DNA of 32,923 bases from Prevotella sp. (GCA_017430675.1 JAFRMM010000197.1:1-32923); one strand, 5' to 3'. Numbered from the stretch's first letter, positions 1-8,652 are shown. Translations and numbers: made by a program. Notes: generated by a model not told the origin, from the letters alone.

Positions 1-11
1 CAAGGCAACTA

Positions 12-44
12 CTCCTCCCCCCCTCGGGGGAGGTTGGGAGGGGG
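12..44. repeat. GC-rich hairpin upstream of acetate kinase
   Basis: An 8-bp perfect stem (CCTCCCCC at 14-21, GGGGGAGG at 26-33) with a 4-nt loop is followed by another G-run, GGGAGGGGGG (36-45), that could pair with the same C-rich arm. It ends about 10 nt before the ackA start codon. It could be a terminator or attenuator between an upstream gene (pta would be usual, but lies outside the window) and ackA, or one copy of a dispersed intergenic repeat. The pairing is seen directly; the role is inference. Confidence 0.5.
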
Positions 45-54
45 GTCCTTTATT

Positions 55-1245
55 ATGAAAATTCTTGTATTAAACTGTGGTTCGTCTTCCATTAAGTACG
101 CCCTGTACAATATGGACGACAAGAGTGTGATGACCAGTGGCGGTGCTGAGCGTGTGGGCTTGGACGGTGCCTTCGTGAAGGTGAAACTGGCCAATGGCGA
201 GAAGAAGCAGATTATGCATGATATCCCTGAGCATACGGAGGGCGTGAAGTTCATTTTCTCTCTGCTCACTGATCCTGAAATAGGTGTTATTAAGAGTCTT
301 GACGAGATCGACGCTGTGGGTCACCGCATGGTGCATGGCGGCGAGAAGTTCAACAAGTCGGTGATTCTGACCGATGAGGTGCTGAAGGCTTTCGAGGAGT
401 GCTCTGATCTGGCACCCCTGCACAATCCCGCCAATCTGAAGGGTGTGAACGCAGTGAAGGAACTGATGCCAGGTCTGCCGCAGGTGGGTGTCTTTGATAC
501 GGCCTTCCACCAGACCATGCCTCAGTATGCCTATATGTATGCCATTCCCTATGAGTTGTATGAGAAGTACGCTATTCGCCGCTATGGTTTCCATGGCACC
601 TCTCACCGGTATGTCTCTGCCCGTGCCTGCGAGTTTCTGGGCCTGAATCCTGAAGACGTGAAGGTCATTACCTGTCACATCGGTAATGGTGGTTCTATTG
701 CAGCCGTGAAGTATGGCAAGTGTGTGGATACCTCCATGGGACTGACTCCGCTTGAGGGACTGATGATGGGTACCCGTGCCGGAGACATTGACGGTGGCGC
801 AGTGACCTTTATTCAGAAGAAACTCAATCTGAGCGCCGATGAGATGAGCGACCTGCTCAACAAGAAGAGCGGTGTGCTGGGTATTTCAGGTGTCTCTTCC
901 GATATGCGTGAGGTGGAGGCCGCCCAGAAGGCTGGCAATCCACGGGCTATCCTCGCTCTGGAGATGTACAATTACTACATCAAGAAGTATATCGGCTCTT
1001 ATGCTTTTGCCATGGGTGGTGTCGATGTCATCGTATTTACTGCAGGTGTAGGTGAGAACCAGATAGGTATGCGTGAAAGTGTATGTCAGGATCTGGAGTT
1101 TGTCGGTGTGAAACTTGATCCCGAGAAGAATAATATTCGTGGCAAGGAAGCCGTTATCTCTGCCGACGACTCGAAAGTGAAGGTGGTTGTCATTCCAACT
1201 GATGAGGAACTGATGATCGCCACAGACACGATGAATCTGCTTTAA
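55..1245 (+). CDS. ackA: Acetate kinase
   Basis: Cytoplasmic enzyme that converts acetyl phosphate and ADP to acetate and ATP, the last step of the Pta-AckA fermentation route. The 396-aa product has the family length (about 400). It starts MKILVLNCGSSSIKY, the first phosphate-binding signature. Further ASKHA-fold motifs follow: GHRMVHGG, VFDTAFHQTMP (the Asp associated with catalysis), YGFHGTSHRYVS, HIGNGGS, GTRAGDIDGG and FTAGVGENQ. An in-frame ATG at 34 would add seven residues (MGGGSFI) read through the GC-rich hairpin, so 55 is the better start. The next gene begins 11 nt after the stop, which suggests co-transcription with the CotH-type lipoproteins. Confidence 0.97.
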   Translation: MKILVLNCGSSSIKYALYNMDDKSVMTSGGAERVGLDGAFVKVKLANGEKKQIMHDIPEHTEGVKFIFSLLTDPEIGVIKSLDEIDAVGHRMVHGGEKFNKSVILTDEVLKAFEECSDLAPLHNPANLKGVNAVKELMPGLPQVGVFDTAFHQTMPQYAYMYAIPYELYEKYAIRRYGFHGTSHRYVSARACEFLGLNPEDVKVITCHIGNGGSIAAVKYGKCVDTSMGLTPLEGLMMGTRAGDIDGGAVTFIQKKLNLSADEMSDLLNKKSGVLGISGVSSDMREVEAAQKAGNPRAILALEMYNYYIKKYIGSYAFAMGGVDVIVFTAGVGENQIGMRESVCQDLEFVGVKLDPEKNNIRGKEAVISADDSKVKVVVIPTDEELMIATDTMNLL

Positions 1246-1256
1246 AGACCAATAAA

Positions 1257-2957
1257 ATGAAAAGAATTGTTCTATTTGTAGTGGCAGCATTTTGCCTCTC
1301 AGCCTGCGTCACTGACCTTAGCGATATCGAGAAGAAGATCGAAGAGGTGGAAAAGCAGGGCAAGGATCTTGAGAAGGCAAACCAGGAACTCCAGCAAGAA
1401 AGTGACAAACTGAAACAGCAAGGAGAGGAACTTGAGGCCGAAGCAAAAAGACGTCAGGAAGAAAATGAGAAGATCCAACAGCGGTTGTTGGCTTTGGAAG
1501 AATATGAGGATCCTGTTGAACCGAAGTTGCTCTCGATGGAGTTCGTCGCTGCAGAAAATCCTCTCTTGTTGATAGAGAACACGCCGTGCACCATTATCGG
1601 CGATAGTGCTGTGGAATGTAGGATCCTGAATATAAGTACCTATGATAAACTGCTCATTCCGCGGTTTACGTTCCAGGGTTCTGTTGTGACAATCAATGGT
1701 GTGGAGGCGGAAAGTGGTGTAACGCAGTTTAATTTCAACCATACAGTTGTGTTGAGTGTCATTACGGCCCATGAGATCAAGGACTATTTGGTATATGTTG
1801 GTTCTTATACAGGTCTGCCCAGTGTGTGGTTGGAGACGAACGGTCATGTAAACATCGTATTTACAAACCAGTATTACGGTGGTTATATTAAGGTTGTGAA
1901 CAGTGCGATGACGAGAGCAGCAAGTGACATCGTACAGTCCAGCGTGAAAATCCTGGGGTTAGACTCGATTGAGTGGTACCGTCCTAAAGTCAGTGATGAC
2001 TTGCAGTTGGCCAAGAACACCTATGCCATACGGTTCAGTAGTGATATCTCATTGCTTGACGATCCTAAGGGTGATGCCTGGAGGCTGATGCCGAATAAAG
2101 GAGATATGACGATGCTCCATAATCAGACAGCCTTTTATATGGGTAGGCTTAGTTGTCTGGAATATACGCCCAGGTCACATTATGTGGATATGTTTATGAA
2201 TGGCAGGTACTTTGGTACCTACCTGATGGAAGAGCAGTTGCAGATATCCGAGAGCAAGGTGAATGTGGGTAACGGCGGCTTTATCCTGAGTATCGGTTCT
2301 AATGCACCAGGGACGATCTTCAGCACTGATCATCTGGATCGTGAGGTGAAGGTAATAGACCCTGCCACCACTCCTGACGATGACTATGCATATATATGCA
2401 ACTTCGTGGGGACGGCTGAGGAAGTTCTTTTCTCGTCTAATTTCACCAGTGCTTCCTCGGGCTGGCAGAAATACTTGGATATGGACTCTTTCGTAGATTG
2501 GTATCTGATCAATGAGATAGCCAAGAATCCCAATGGGGCCTTTAAGGCCAACTGCGTGATGAACCTGGAACGTGGCGGCAAGTTGAAGATGGGACCCTTG
2601 CTGGATTTTGAGGAGGCATTCGGTGATGTGAATGAAATCAGTACCAGTGGTTTTGTCATTAGAAACGCGAGTTGGTATGCGCGGCTTTTCCAGGATCCTG
2701 CTTTCGTGGCAAGGGTGAAGGAACGCTTCACTTATTTTTATGATCACAGACAGGATATTGTATTGGAGATCAATGCCAATGCTGCCTATCTGAAGGATGC
2801 TATAAAGGAAGATAATAACAAGTGGGACACTTTTTCCGACTATAAGTATGTATCTTCAGATTCATGGGTGATTTATGAGTCATTGGTCGCCAATATGAAG
2901 ATCTGGTTGTTGGACCGCATGGACTGGCTGAAGGGAGAGTTTGACGCAATGGATTAA
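1257..2957 (+). CDS. CotH-like lipoprotein, degenerate kinase motifs
   Basis: A 566-aa exported lipoprotein. The signal ends in lipobox LSAC with the lipidated Cys at 17. A Lys/Glu/Gln-rich coiled coil (about 22-85) follows, then a beta-rich spacer (90-200), then a CotH-kinase-like region (about 225-460). It is a paralogue of the next gene and aligns along its length, sharing SYTGLP, DMDSFVDWYLINEIA and DPAFVARVKER. The kinase motifs have decayed: GRGNSTW reads GLDSIEW, WDFDLAFG reads LDFEEAFG, and NPDA reads NPNG. CotH-family kinases phosphorylate spore-coat proteins in Bacillus; the substrate in Bacteroidota is unknown to me. I infer a pseudokinase or ligand-binding partner of its neighbour, at the cell surface or in the periplasm. 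It is 11 nt after ackA, and its stop overlaps the first possible start of the next gene by one base. Confidence 0.8.
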   Translation: MKRIVLFVVAAFCLSACVTDLSDIEKKIEEVEKQGKDLEKANQELQQESDKLKQQGEELEAEAKRRQEENEKIQQRLLALEEYEDPVEPKLLSMEFVAAENPLLLIENTPCTIIGDSAVECRILNISTYDKLLIPRFTFQGSVVTINGVEAESGVTQFNFNHTVVLSVITAHEIKDYLVYVGSYTGLPSVWLETNGHVNIVFTNQYYGGYIKVVNSAMTRAASDIVQSSVKILGLDSIEWYRPKVSDDLQLAKNTYAIRFSSDISLLDDPKGDAWRLMPNKGDMTMLHNQTAFYMGRLSCLEYTPRSHYVDMFMNGRYFGTYLMEEQLQISESKVNVGNGGFILSIGSNAPGTIFSTDHLDREVKVIDPATTPDDDYAYICNFVGTAEEVLFSSNFTSASSGWQKYLDMDSFVDWYLINEIAKNPNGAFKANCVMNLERGGKLKMGPLLDFEEAFGDVNEISTSGFVIRNASWYARLFQDPAFVARVKERFTYFYDHRQDIVLEINANAAYLKDAIKEDNNKWDTFSDYKYVSSDSWVIYESLVANMKIWLLDRMDWLKGEFDAMD

Positions 2958-2983
2958 TGGTTGATGGAGTCATGCGATTTAGG

Positions 2984-4687
2984 ATGAAAAAGATATTATT
3001 CCCTATTCTAATAGTACTTTGTCTGTCGGCCTGTACGAAAGACCTTACCGATTATTATATTCGGCTTGATCAAAGGACAGCCGCCAATAAAGAACTGGAA
3101 AAGAAGAATGAGGAATTGAAGGAGCAGAACGAGGCTCAGGAAAAATGGAATACGGCACTCGCAGAGATGAACGAACGGCTGAAGTTGGAGGCCGATGAAC
3201 TGACAAGAATGATCGACAGTCTGGAGGTCGCCATGGCCGTTGTCGTCCCTGTTGAACCGAAGTTGCAACAGATAGAGTTTGTGACCAACGATAACCCCTT
3301 GTTATCTGAAAACCTGACCTGTGAGATAATCGGTGACAGTGTGATAGAGTGCTGGCTACCCATGATTACGACTGAGAAATATCTGATACCACGCTTTGCC
3401 TTTGACGGCACATTGGTGACGATTGATGGGATGGAGGCAGAGAGTGGTTCGTCCATGTTCGATTTCAAGGCTCCGGTTACGGTGACGGTACATACCTCCG
3501 AACAGTCTAACAGTTATCTGATGTATGTCCACTCCTATACAGGTCTGCCCATTATGCGTATTGATACCGAAGGTGGACAGCCCATTGTCTCGAAGGAAGA
3601 GTATATCAATGCCCATCTGTCGCTGACAGAAGATATCAGGACACGTGCTCCTGGCGATGTGCTGGAGGCTGATCTGCAGATTAAGGGTCGCGGCAACTCC
3701 ACCTGGGTGAGATGGCCGAAGAAGCCATATCGCCTAAAGTTCTTCGATAAGGTGTCGTTGTTTGGAGAGCATAAAGACAGATCTTGGGTGCTGATAGCGA
3801 ATTACGCAGATAAGTCGGCTCTTCGTAACCATGCGGCTCTCTACATGGGAAAGATCAGTAATCTTGATTATACGTCGAGTTCGCATTTCGTGGATCTGAT
3901 TTTGAATGGCAGATATGACGGAACGTATGAAGTCTGTGAGAAGATTAAGATATCCAATCATCGTGTGGCTGTCGGTGACGACGGCTTCCTGTTGGAAGTT
4001 GACAACCGTGTACAGTATGAGGGAGGCCCGGATGCGCGTTACTTCTTCACCCCTCACATGACTTGTCCCATCAGTATCGAGGATCCCGATGTGGAAATAG
4101 ACGACGAGAATTTCTGCTATGTGCGCGACTACGTATATACTGCCGATGAGGTGCTTTACTCCGAATTATTTCAAGACCCCGAAATAGGGTGGAGGCACTA
4201 TTTTGATATGGATTCCTTCGTGGATTGGTATCTGATCAATGAGATTGCCCATAATCCTGATGCGACCATGCTTTACAGTTGCTTCATGCACCTGAAGCGT
4301 GGCGGGAAAATCACGATGGGACCTATCTGGGATTTCGACTTGGCATTCGGTAATACAGACTACTGGGATCGCGGCCCTTATGATTTCTGGATCAGGAAGT
4401 CGGACTGGATTCTGAGAATGTTCAAGGATCCCGCCTTTGTGGCCAGGGTAAAAGAGCGCTACGACTATTTCTATGAACGCAAATATGATATTATGCGGGA
4501 GATTGACGAGACGGCGGTCTATCTGAAACGATCCGCTCAGGAGAATGAGGACAGATGGCACACGTTCTACCACTATGTTCTGCCCAACTATGACGTCTGG
4601 GGCAGTTACTACAATGAGGTCCAGTCGGTGAAGGAATGGCTGAACAACCGTATGGACTGGCTCAAGGAACAGTTTGATAAAATGTAA
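2984..4687 (+). CDS. CotH-type kinase lipoprotein
   Basis: A 567-aa lipoprotein with signal MKKILFPILIVLCLSAC (Cys 17), a charged coiled coil (about 28-82), a beta-rich linker, and a CotH kinase-like domain (about 228-460) whose motifs look complete. These are KGRGNSTW (234-241), KKPYRLKF (246-253), WVLIANYADKSALRN (268-282), LILNGRYDGTYEVCEKI, GFLLEVDN, NEIAHNPDA (419-427) and IWDFDLAFGN (448-457). Known CotH proteins are atypical secreted or surface kinases; activity here is inferred from the motifs. Start choice: in-frame ATGs exist at 2957 (overlapping the previous stop), 2972 and 2984. The last gives a normal lipoprotein signal without a hydrophilic extension. It ends at a strong terminator. 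Together with the upstream gene it looks like a tandem duplication in which only this copy kept the kinase residues. Confidence 0.8.
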   Translation: MKKILFPILIVLCLSACTKDLTDYYIRLDQRTAANKELEKKNEELKEQNEAQEKWNTALAEMNERLKLEADELTRMIDSLEVAMAVVVPVEPKLQQIEFVTNDNPLLSENLTCEIIGDSVIECWLPMITTEKYLIPRFAFDGTLVTIDGMEAESGSSMFDFKAPVTVTVHTSEQSNSYLMYVHSYTGLPIMRIDTEGGQPIVSKEEYINAHLSLTEDIRTRAPGDVLEADLQIKGRGNSTWVRWPKKPYRLKFFDKVSLFGEHKDRSWVLIANYADKSALRNHAALYMGKISNLDYTSSSHFVDLILNGRYDGTYEVCEKIKISNHRVAVGDDGFLLEVDNRVQYEGGPDARYFFTPHMTCPISIEDPDVEIDDENFCYVRDYVYTADEVLYSELFQDPEIGWRHYFDMDSFVDWYLINEIAHNPDATMLYSCFMHLKRGGKITMGPIWDFDLAFGNTDYWDRGPYDFWIRKSDWILRMFKDPAFVARVKERYDYFYERKYDIMREIDETAVYLKRSAQENEDRWHTFYHYVLPNYDVWGSYYNEVQSVKEWLNNRMDWLKEQFDKM

Positions 4688-4727
4688 TCATCAGGGGCTT
4701 GCTGGAATTCGGCAAGCCCCTGATGAT
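4687..4727. terminator. Bidirectional hairpin terminator
   Basis: A perfect 16-bp inverted repeat (4687-4702 and 4712-4727) with a 9-nt loop lies exactly between the converging stops of the CotH-type kinase (+) and kdgK (-). Its outer bases overlap both stop codons. It would serve both genes. The downstream T-run on + is weak (gatcgtttt). Confidence 0.85.
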
Positions 4728-5812
4728 TATAGGATCGTTTTGTAAAGTGTACTTTTGTTGCGTCGTTGCATGAGTACATCCATGATTTCCTCATCCGTCG
4801 AGAGGTTGAAGTCTCCAGGGATAGTATTCTTCAGGGCGGCAGCGGCCAGTGAATAATTCAGTTGCAGTTGTCTGTCATCAGGGAATTTCTTGAGGGCATG
4901 GAGCCATGCGCCCATGAAGGCATCGCCCACGCCCACGGGATCCACCACGTCAGGAATATCTATGATGGGTGCCTGAAGCAGTTCTCCTTCCGTCCAAAGT
5001 AGTCCTGTCAGCGTGTGATGCTTGGATGATACGATATTGCGCATGCCCATCATCCAGTTTTTCAGACGGGGGAATTGCTCATGCAGTTCGTCAAACCACT
5101 CGCGGTATTCGTTCATCTGCATCTTGAAGTTCGAGTCCGTGGCTGTGAAGGGCGGTTGTGGATGCTGGGATAGCCATTCGAACTCAATGGCATCGCCGAA
5201 CATCATGTCACAGCGTGAGAGCATACGGCTCAAGGTCTCACGGGGATCAGCACCATATTTCCACAGGTTCTTGCGATAGTTGATGTCGAAGCAGACGGTC
5301 ACACCCAGTTCATCGGCGATGTCAAGTGCCTCGAAGGTGGCGTCGGCAGCCTGCTGGGAGATGGCGGCGGTGATTCCTGATACATGGAAGTAAGCACAGT
5401 CCTTCAGGATCTCACGCCAGGGAATCATGCCTGGTTTCAGGTCGTAGTAGGCGGAATTGGCACGGTCATAGATGACTTTCGCAGCGCGCATGCCGGCGGC
5501 TGGCTCAAAATAGTAGGTGCCGATGCGCTGACCGCCGTAGAGCACCTGACTGGTGTCAACGCCCAATTGGGCCAGACACATGGCTCCAGCATGTCCCACG
5601 GGGGTGTCTGGCAGACGGGTAATATAGGTCACGTCCTCGCCGAGCGTTGCCAGTGAGACGGCCACATTAGCCTCGCTGCCACCATATTTACTGGTGAACA
5701 TATCCCCCTGCGAGAGTCGCAGGTGGTCAAGTTTCGAGAACCTCAGTAGCAGTTCTCCGAAAGTCACGATCTTCTGTCCCTTCATTGTCCGGTTTAATTT
5801 TTGATGTTTCAT
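4727..5812 (-). CDS. kdgK: PfkB-family sugar kinase, 2-dehydro-3-deoxygluconokinase
   Basis: A 361-aa ribokinase-fold enzyme, probably phosphorylating 2-keto-3-deoxygluconate to KDPG in hexuronate breakdown. Visible motifs are the N-terminal substrate loop YGGSEANVAVSLATLG (43-58), the core segment VCFDINYRKNLW, and the anion-hole/catalytic signature DPVGVGDAF (291-299, base Asp297). That signature replaces the commoner DTTGAGD, as in KdgK-type sequences. The KDG assignment rests on overall resemblance (GELLLRFS start, FEP, NYR segments) and could be another PfkB substrate. ATG 5812 lies 3 nt after the stop of the upstream hydrolase gene, consistent with an operon. ATG 5785 is an alternative. 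No KDPG aldolase or uronate isomerase lies nearby. Confidence 0.8.
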   Translation of the reverse strand: MKHQKLNRTMKGQKIVTFGELLLRFSKLDHLRLSQGDMFTSKYGGSEANVAVSLATLGEDVTYITRLPDTPVGHAGAMCLAQLGVDTSQVLYGGQRIGTYYFEPAAGMRAAKVIYDRANSAYYDLKPGMIPWREILKDCAYFHVSGITAAISQQAADATFEALDIADELGVTVCFDINYRKNLWKYGADPRETLSRMLSRCDMMFGDAIEFEWLSQHPQPPFTATDSNFKMQMNEYREWFDELHEQFPRLKNWMMGMRNIVSSKHHTLTGLLWTEGELLQAPIIDIPDVVDPVGVGDAFMGAWLHALKKFPDDRQLQLNYSLAAAALKNTIPGDFNLSTDEEIMDVLMQRRNKSTLYKTIL

Positions 5813-5815
5813 ATC

Positions 5816-6580
5816 CTATGGTTGGCTTTCGCCCTCTATGTATTGTGACATCAGCAGGTGGTCGCCGTCATAGACCACGTAACTGAACTGCGTGATCCAG
5901 TCACCGAGGATGATCATGCGAGCCTTCTTCGTCAGTTGCAGATCCACCTCGATATGACGATGGCCGTAGATAAAATAATCGACATTGGAGTGATACTGGA
6001 TGTACTTCTTCGTGAAGAGCACCAGATGCTCACGGTTCTCACCCATATAGGCAGGCTCCTCGTTGTTGGGCCGCTTCAGACGCGAGTGCTTTGCCCAGTT
6101 CAGTCCGAACCAGATAGCCCATCGTGGGTGGATGTTGGAGAATGCCCACTGACATAACTTCGAATGGAAGATGGCACGAATCAGTTTGAACTTCTTGTTG
6201 GGGTCTCCCAGTCCGTCGCCATGTGCCAGGAAGAACATCTTGCCATAGATCTCCGTGGTCTCCGGCTGTTTATGCAGGATCACGCCACATTCCTTTTCCA
6301 AGTAGTCGTAGGCCCAGATGTCGTGGTTGCCCGTAAAGTAGTGTACCTCCACGCCCATGTCTGTCAGTTCTGAGAGTTTTCCTAAGAATCGGGTATAACC
6401 CTTCGGCACCACGTATTTGTATTCGTACCAGAAGTCGAACATGTCGCCCAGCAGATAGATGGCAGCAGCCTTCTCCTTGATGGAATCAAGGAAGCGCACC
6501 AACCTCCGTTCCTGCATCCTTCCGTGTGGAATGGCCAGCGACCCAAGGTGGGCATCAGAGAGGAAATAGATATTCTTCAT
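5816..6580 (-). CDS. lpxH: UDP-2,3-diacylglucosamine diphosphatase-like metallophosphoesterase
   Basis: A 254-aa calcineurin-like phosphoesterase, likely performing the UDP-diacylglucosamine pyrophosphate hydrolysis step that makes lipid X in lipid A synthesis, on the cytoplasmic face of the inner membrane. The metal-binding motifs appear in order: SDAHLG (Asp9, His11), GDMFDFWYE (Asp46), TGNHD (Asn85, His86), AHGDG (His120) and YGHRH (207-209). Start: a longer reading would use TTG at 6589 and overlap the previous gene. ATG 6580 gives MKNIYFLSDAHLG, the normal family start, one base after the upstream TAA. LpxH and LpxG-like proteins are hard to tell apart by eye; the Bacteroidota homologue is usually annotated as this step. 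Confidence 0.82.
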   Translation of the reverse strand: MKNIYFLSDAHLGSLAIPHGRMQERRLVRFLDSIKEKAAAIYLLGDMFDFWYEYKYVVPKGYTRFLGKLSELTDMGVEVHYFTGNHDIWAYDYLEKECGVILHKQPETTEIYGKMFFLAHGDGLGDPNKKFKLIRAIFHSKLCQWAFSNIHPRWAIWFGLNWAKHSRLKRPNNEEPAYMGENREHLVLFTKKYIQYHSNVDYFIYGHRHIEVDLQLTKKARMIILGDWITQFSYVVYDGDHLLMSQYIEGESQP

Positions 6581-6581
6581 C

Positions 6582-6902
6582 TTAGTCAAATCCCAGTTCT
6601 ACTCTTGCTTCTTCGCTCATCATGCTCTGGTCCCATGCAGGTTCGAAGACGAGGCTCACGTTGGCACTCTTGATACCCTCTACGCTCTCTACCTTCGTGC
6701 GTACATCTTCTAATATATAGTCGGCAGCGGGACAGTTGGGTGCTGTGAATGTCATGTCCAGTTCCACTGAATAGTCTTCCTGTACATCAATCTTGTAGAT
6801 CATTCCCAAGTCGTAGATGTTCACGGGAATCTCTGGATCATAGACGGTTTTCAGCACATCTACGATCCGTTCCTCAAGCAGTGTTTTCTCTTCTTGTCTC
6901 AT
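6582..6902 (-). CDS. DUF59/MIP18-family iron-sulfur assembly factor (SufT-like)
   Basis: A 106-aa single-domain protein of the MIP18/DUF59 family, which assists iron-sulfur cluster maturation or carriage. Signatures are DPEIPVNIYDLGMIY (22-36) and the reactive-Cys segment TFTAPNCPAAD (51-61, Cys57). No Suf genes are next to it here. The start is ATG 6902; a longer reading would need a TTG at 6914 that overlaps the promoter -7 element. It heads the gene run DUF59-lpxH-kdgK, with intergenic gaps of 1 and 3 nt. Confidence 0.88.
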   Translation of the reverse strand: MRQEEKTLLEERIVDVLKTVYDPEIPVNIYDLGMIYKIDVQEDYSVELDMTFTAPNCPAADYILEDVRTKVESVEGIKSANVSLVFEPAWDQSMMSEEARVELGFD

Positions 6903-6911
6903 ATTCGCGTG

Positions 6912-6919
6912 CAAAGATA
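6912..6919 (-). promoter_or_regulatory. Bacteroidota -7 element before the DUF59 gene
   Basis: On the minus strand this reads TATCTTTG, a perfect TAnnTTTG. With the usual 6-8 nt spacing, transcription would begin around 6905, leaving only a few bases before ATG 6902. I see no clear -33 TTTG. Confidence 0.6.
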
Positions 6920-6964
6920 CGCATTAATTCTTAATTATTCGTACTTTTGCCGAAATAAATAGTA

Positions 6965-7810
6965 TCATCTCCTTGGCTGTGGTGGTCCCATGCGGACTGG
7001 ACCACGGGGCATCATCTCGTCCTTATGCCCCCAAATAAGACCTTTGAGCAGATGGCCGAAGTCGAAGCCGAACTTCTGCCCGTTGTTGAATCTGACGTAA
7101 GGACTGACGATGGGTTCTGTCACCCATTGGCCCGTCATAGGGTTCAGGTAACGCCTGACACCGGTATCCACGCCAAAGTTCTTGTGGAACTTGATATCGG
7201 CGTAACCGCCGAAGTTGGTCGTGGCCAGATAGGGGTTCACCGCAGGACTTATCATAGATGAGTTGCCATAGTAATAGCCGAAGGCATGGAGTGAGAGAGC
7301 ATCACTTACCTTGTAGCCCACAGTACCCCCTACGCCATAGCGCGTCTGTAGGAATCCCATGCCCACAAAGCGGTACTTGTCGGCTAGGGCAGAGGCTGAG
7401 AAACTCCATCGCCCGACATTCTGATAGAGCGTCAGTGCTCCAGATTCACGGTCGAGAAGTCCTGGCATGGAGTCGGCACCTCCGCTGACAATGACAGCCG
7501 ATCCCCGCCAGGGCGTGAACAACTTGCCGCCCTGTATCGTGTTCACCTCCCAACTGCCCCGCCGATTGTCAAAGAGGCTGGGGTCGGTGTCCAGTTTCAT
7601 AGCCGCATGGGTCTCGTTCACCGACTGTACGGGTCTGAGCCATCGTGTGGAATCCCGTTGCATCATCAGCGAGTCATTCATCAGCATGCTTCCGTCCATA
7701 CGTATGCTATCCGTCGGAAGCATCTTGCCTCCATTGGTTTCTGTCTGTGCAGCCGCTTCTACTGTTAGCACAGACAGTATCGCTAAGAGTATCTCCTTCC
7801 TCGCTATCAT
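6965..7810 (-). CDS. Secreted hypothetical protein, possible outer-membrane beta-barrel
   Basis: A 281-aa protein that I do not recognise. It has a Sec signal ending near VEAAAQ (about 17-22), then a polar stretch, then Gly/Tyr/Phe-rich alternating segments (about 110-260: VGMGFLQTRYGVGGTVGYKV, SLHAFGYYYG, FGGYADIKFH, VSPYVRFNNGQKFGFDFG). This resembles antiparallel barrel strands. The C-terminus is Pro/Arg-rich (MGPPQPRR) and lacks the terminal aromatic usual for BAM substrates. Its ATG overlaps the upstream stop as ATGA, so translation is probably coupled to the carboxypeptidase-like-domain protein. A paired role in the envelope is inference. Confidence 0.7.
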   Translation of the reverse strand: MIARKEILLAILSVLTVEAAAQTETNGGKMLPTDSIRMDGSMLMNDSLMMQRDSTRWLRPVQSVNETHAAMKLDTDPSLFDNRRGSWEVNTIQGGKLFTPWRGSAVIVSGGADSMPGLLDRESGALTLYQNVGRWSFSASALADKYRFVGMGFLQTRYGVGGTVGYKVSDALSLHAFGYYYGNSSMISPAVNPYLATTNFGGYADIKFHKNFGVDTGVRRYLNPMTGQWVTEPIVSPYVRFNNGQKFGFDFGHLLKGLIWGHKDEMMPRGPVRMGPPQPRR

Positions 7811-8619
7811 ATCTCATAACCTTTGATGATGATGGCGGGACGGACGGGGAGTTTCTTGGTCTTTCCCTTCACGGCATTGCGATAAAGACCATTCTTCATG
7901 TAGGCTTTCATATATAAGAACCCCTTCTCACCATAGCCATCCACAACACAGATGCTGACGTAGTAGTCCTTCTTAGGTTTCAACACAATGTTCTCTTCTG
8001 GACGGATGTCTAAGGTGTAATTGTTCTTTTCGTTTGTCAATGTCTCGTAAATAGGCTTCTGGTGGATATTCACAAACTGCTTGCCTATCTTCTCATAGAC
8101 ATTGATGCTCACCTTGCATTGCTTAAAGGTGCAGCCCGAGATCTTTATCAGGATATCGCTGATGACATATTCTTTGCTACACGAGAACGCAATGCCTCCC
8201 TCTGGCCCTAAATCCGAACCATGCCCTGACGTACCTACGAGTCCTGGAGCAGGAATGCCTTTGCCGACGATGGTTTTCGGTTTATTCTTCTTGCCGACGA
8301 CCACCTCTGTTAGTTCCACAACCTTGTCTTTCAGGACTATAGTTAGATCCTTTCCACTGGCATATTCCTGATAAGGGACCTCGGTTGTGAGATACGATAC
8401 ATGGCTGAAGGATAGATCCTTCTTCCGTCCTGCGGGAATTGTGAGTTCGAAGTTTCCCTTGGCATCCGAGATAACACCGACGCTATCTTCCTCGAATCCG
8501 ATGCTGACGTATTCTATCGTTTCACCACGCTCATTTACTACCTGGCCTTTGACAGTCGTCTGGGCCATCATGTTCAATGAAAGGATGGCGAACAGTAATG
8601 TAGAAATGGTTTTCTTCAT
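7807..8619 (-). CDS. Secreted protein with carboxypeptidase-like regulatory domain
   Basis: A 270-aa exported protein with signal MKKTISTLLFAILSLNMMAQ. It is followed by a CarboxypepD_reg-like beta-sandwich (about 20-105: VKGQVVNERGETIEYVSIGF, VISDAKGNFELTIPAG, LSFSHVSYLTTEV). The remainder (about 120-270) is beta-rich and unassigned, with a Gly-rich patch (GTSGHGSDLGPEGG). No TonB plug or barrel follows, so this is not a SusC protein. A reading from 8724 would add 35 residues upstream of the signal and cross the promoter, so ATG 8619 is preferred. The stop overlaps the next ATG (ATGA), forming a two-gene unit. Confidence 0.78.
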   Translation of the reverse strand: MKKTISTLLFAILSLNMMAQTTVKGQVVNERGETIEYVSIGFEEDSVGVISDAKGNFELTIPAGRKKDLSFSHVSYLTTEVPYQEYASGKDLTIVLKDKVVELTEVVVGKKNKPKTIVGKGIPAPGLVGTSGHGSDLGPEGGIAFSCSKEYVISDILIKISGCTFKQCKVSINVYEKIGKQFVNIHQKPIYETLTNEKNNYTLDIRPEENIVLKPKKDYYVSICVVDGYGEKGFLYMKAYMKNGLYRNAVKGKTKKLPVRPAIIIKGYEI

Positions 8620-8644
8620 ACATGAATGGTTGATGTTCTGTCTG

Positions 8645-8652
8645 CAAAGATA
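8645..8652 (-). promoter_or_regulatory. Bacteroidota -7 element for the regulatory-domain gene pair
   Basis: The minus strand reads TATCTTTG (perfect TAnnTTTG), about 25 nt before ATG 8619. No convincing TTTG is seen 19-20 nt upstream. Confidence 0.55.

Noticed and set aside
6942..6949. TACTTTTG on the + strand, a -7-like match
   Set aside because: No + strand gene follows; the next genes are all on the - strand. Probably chance, in an AT-rich gap.
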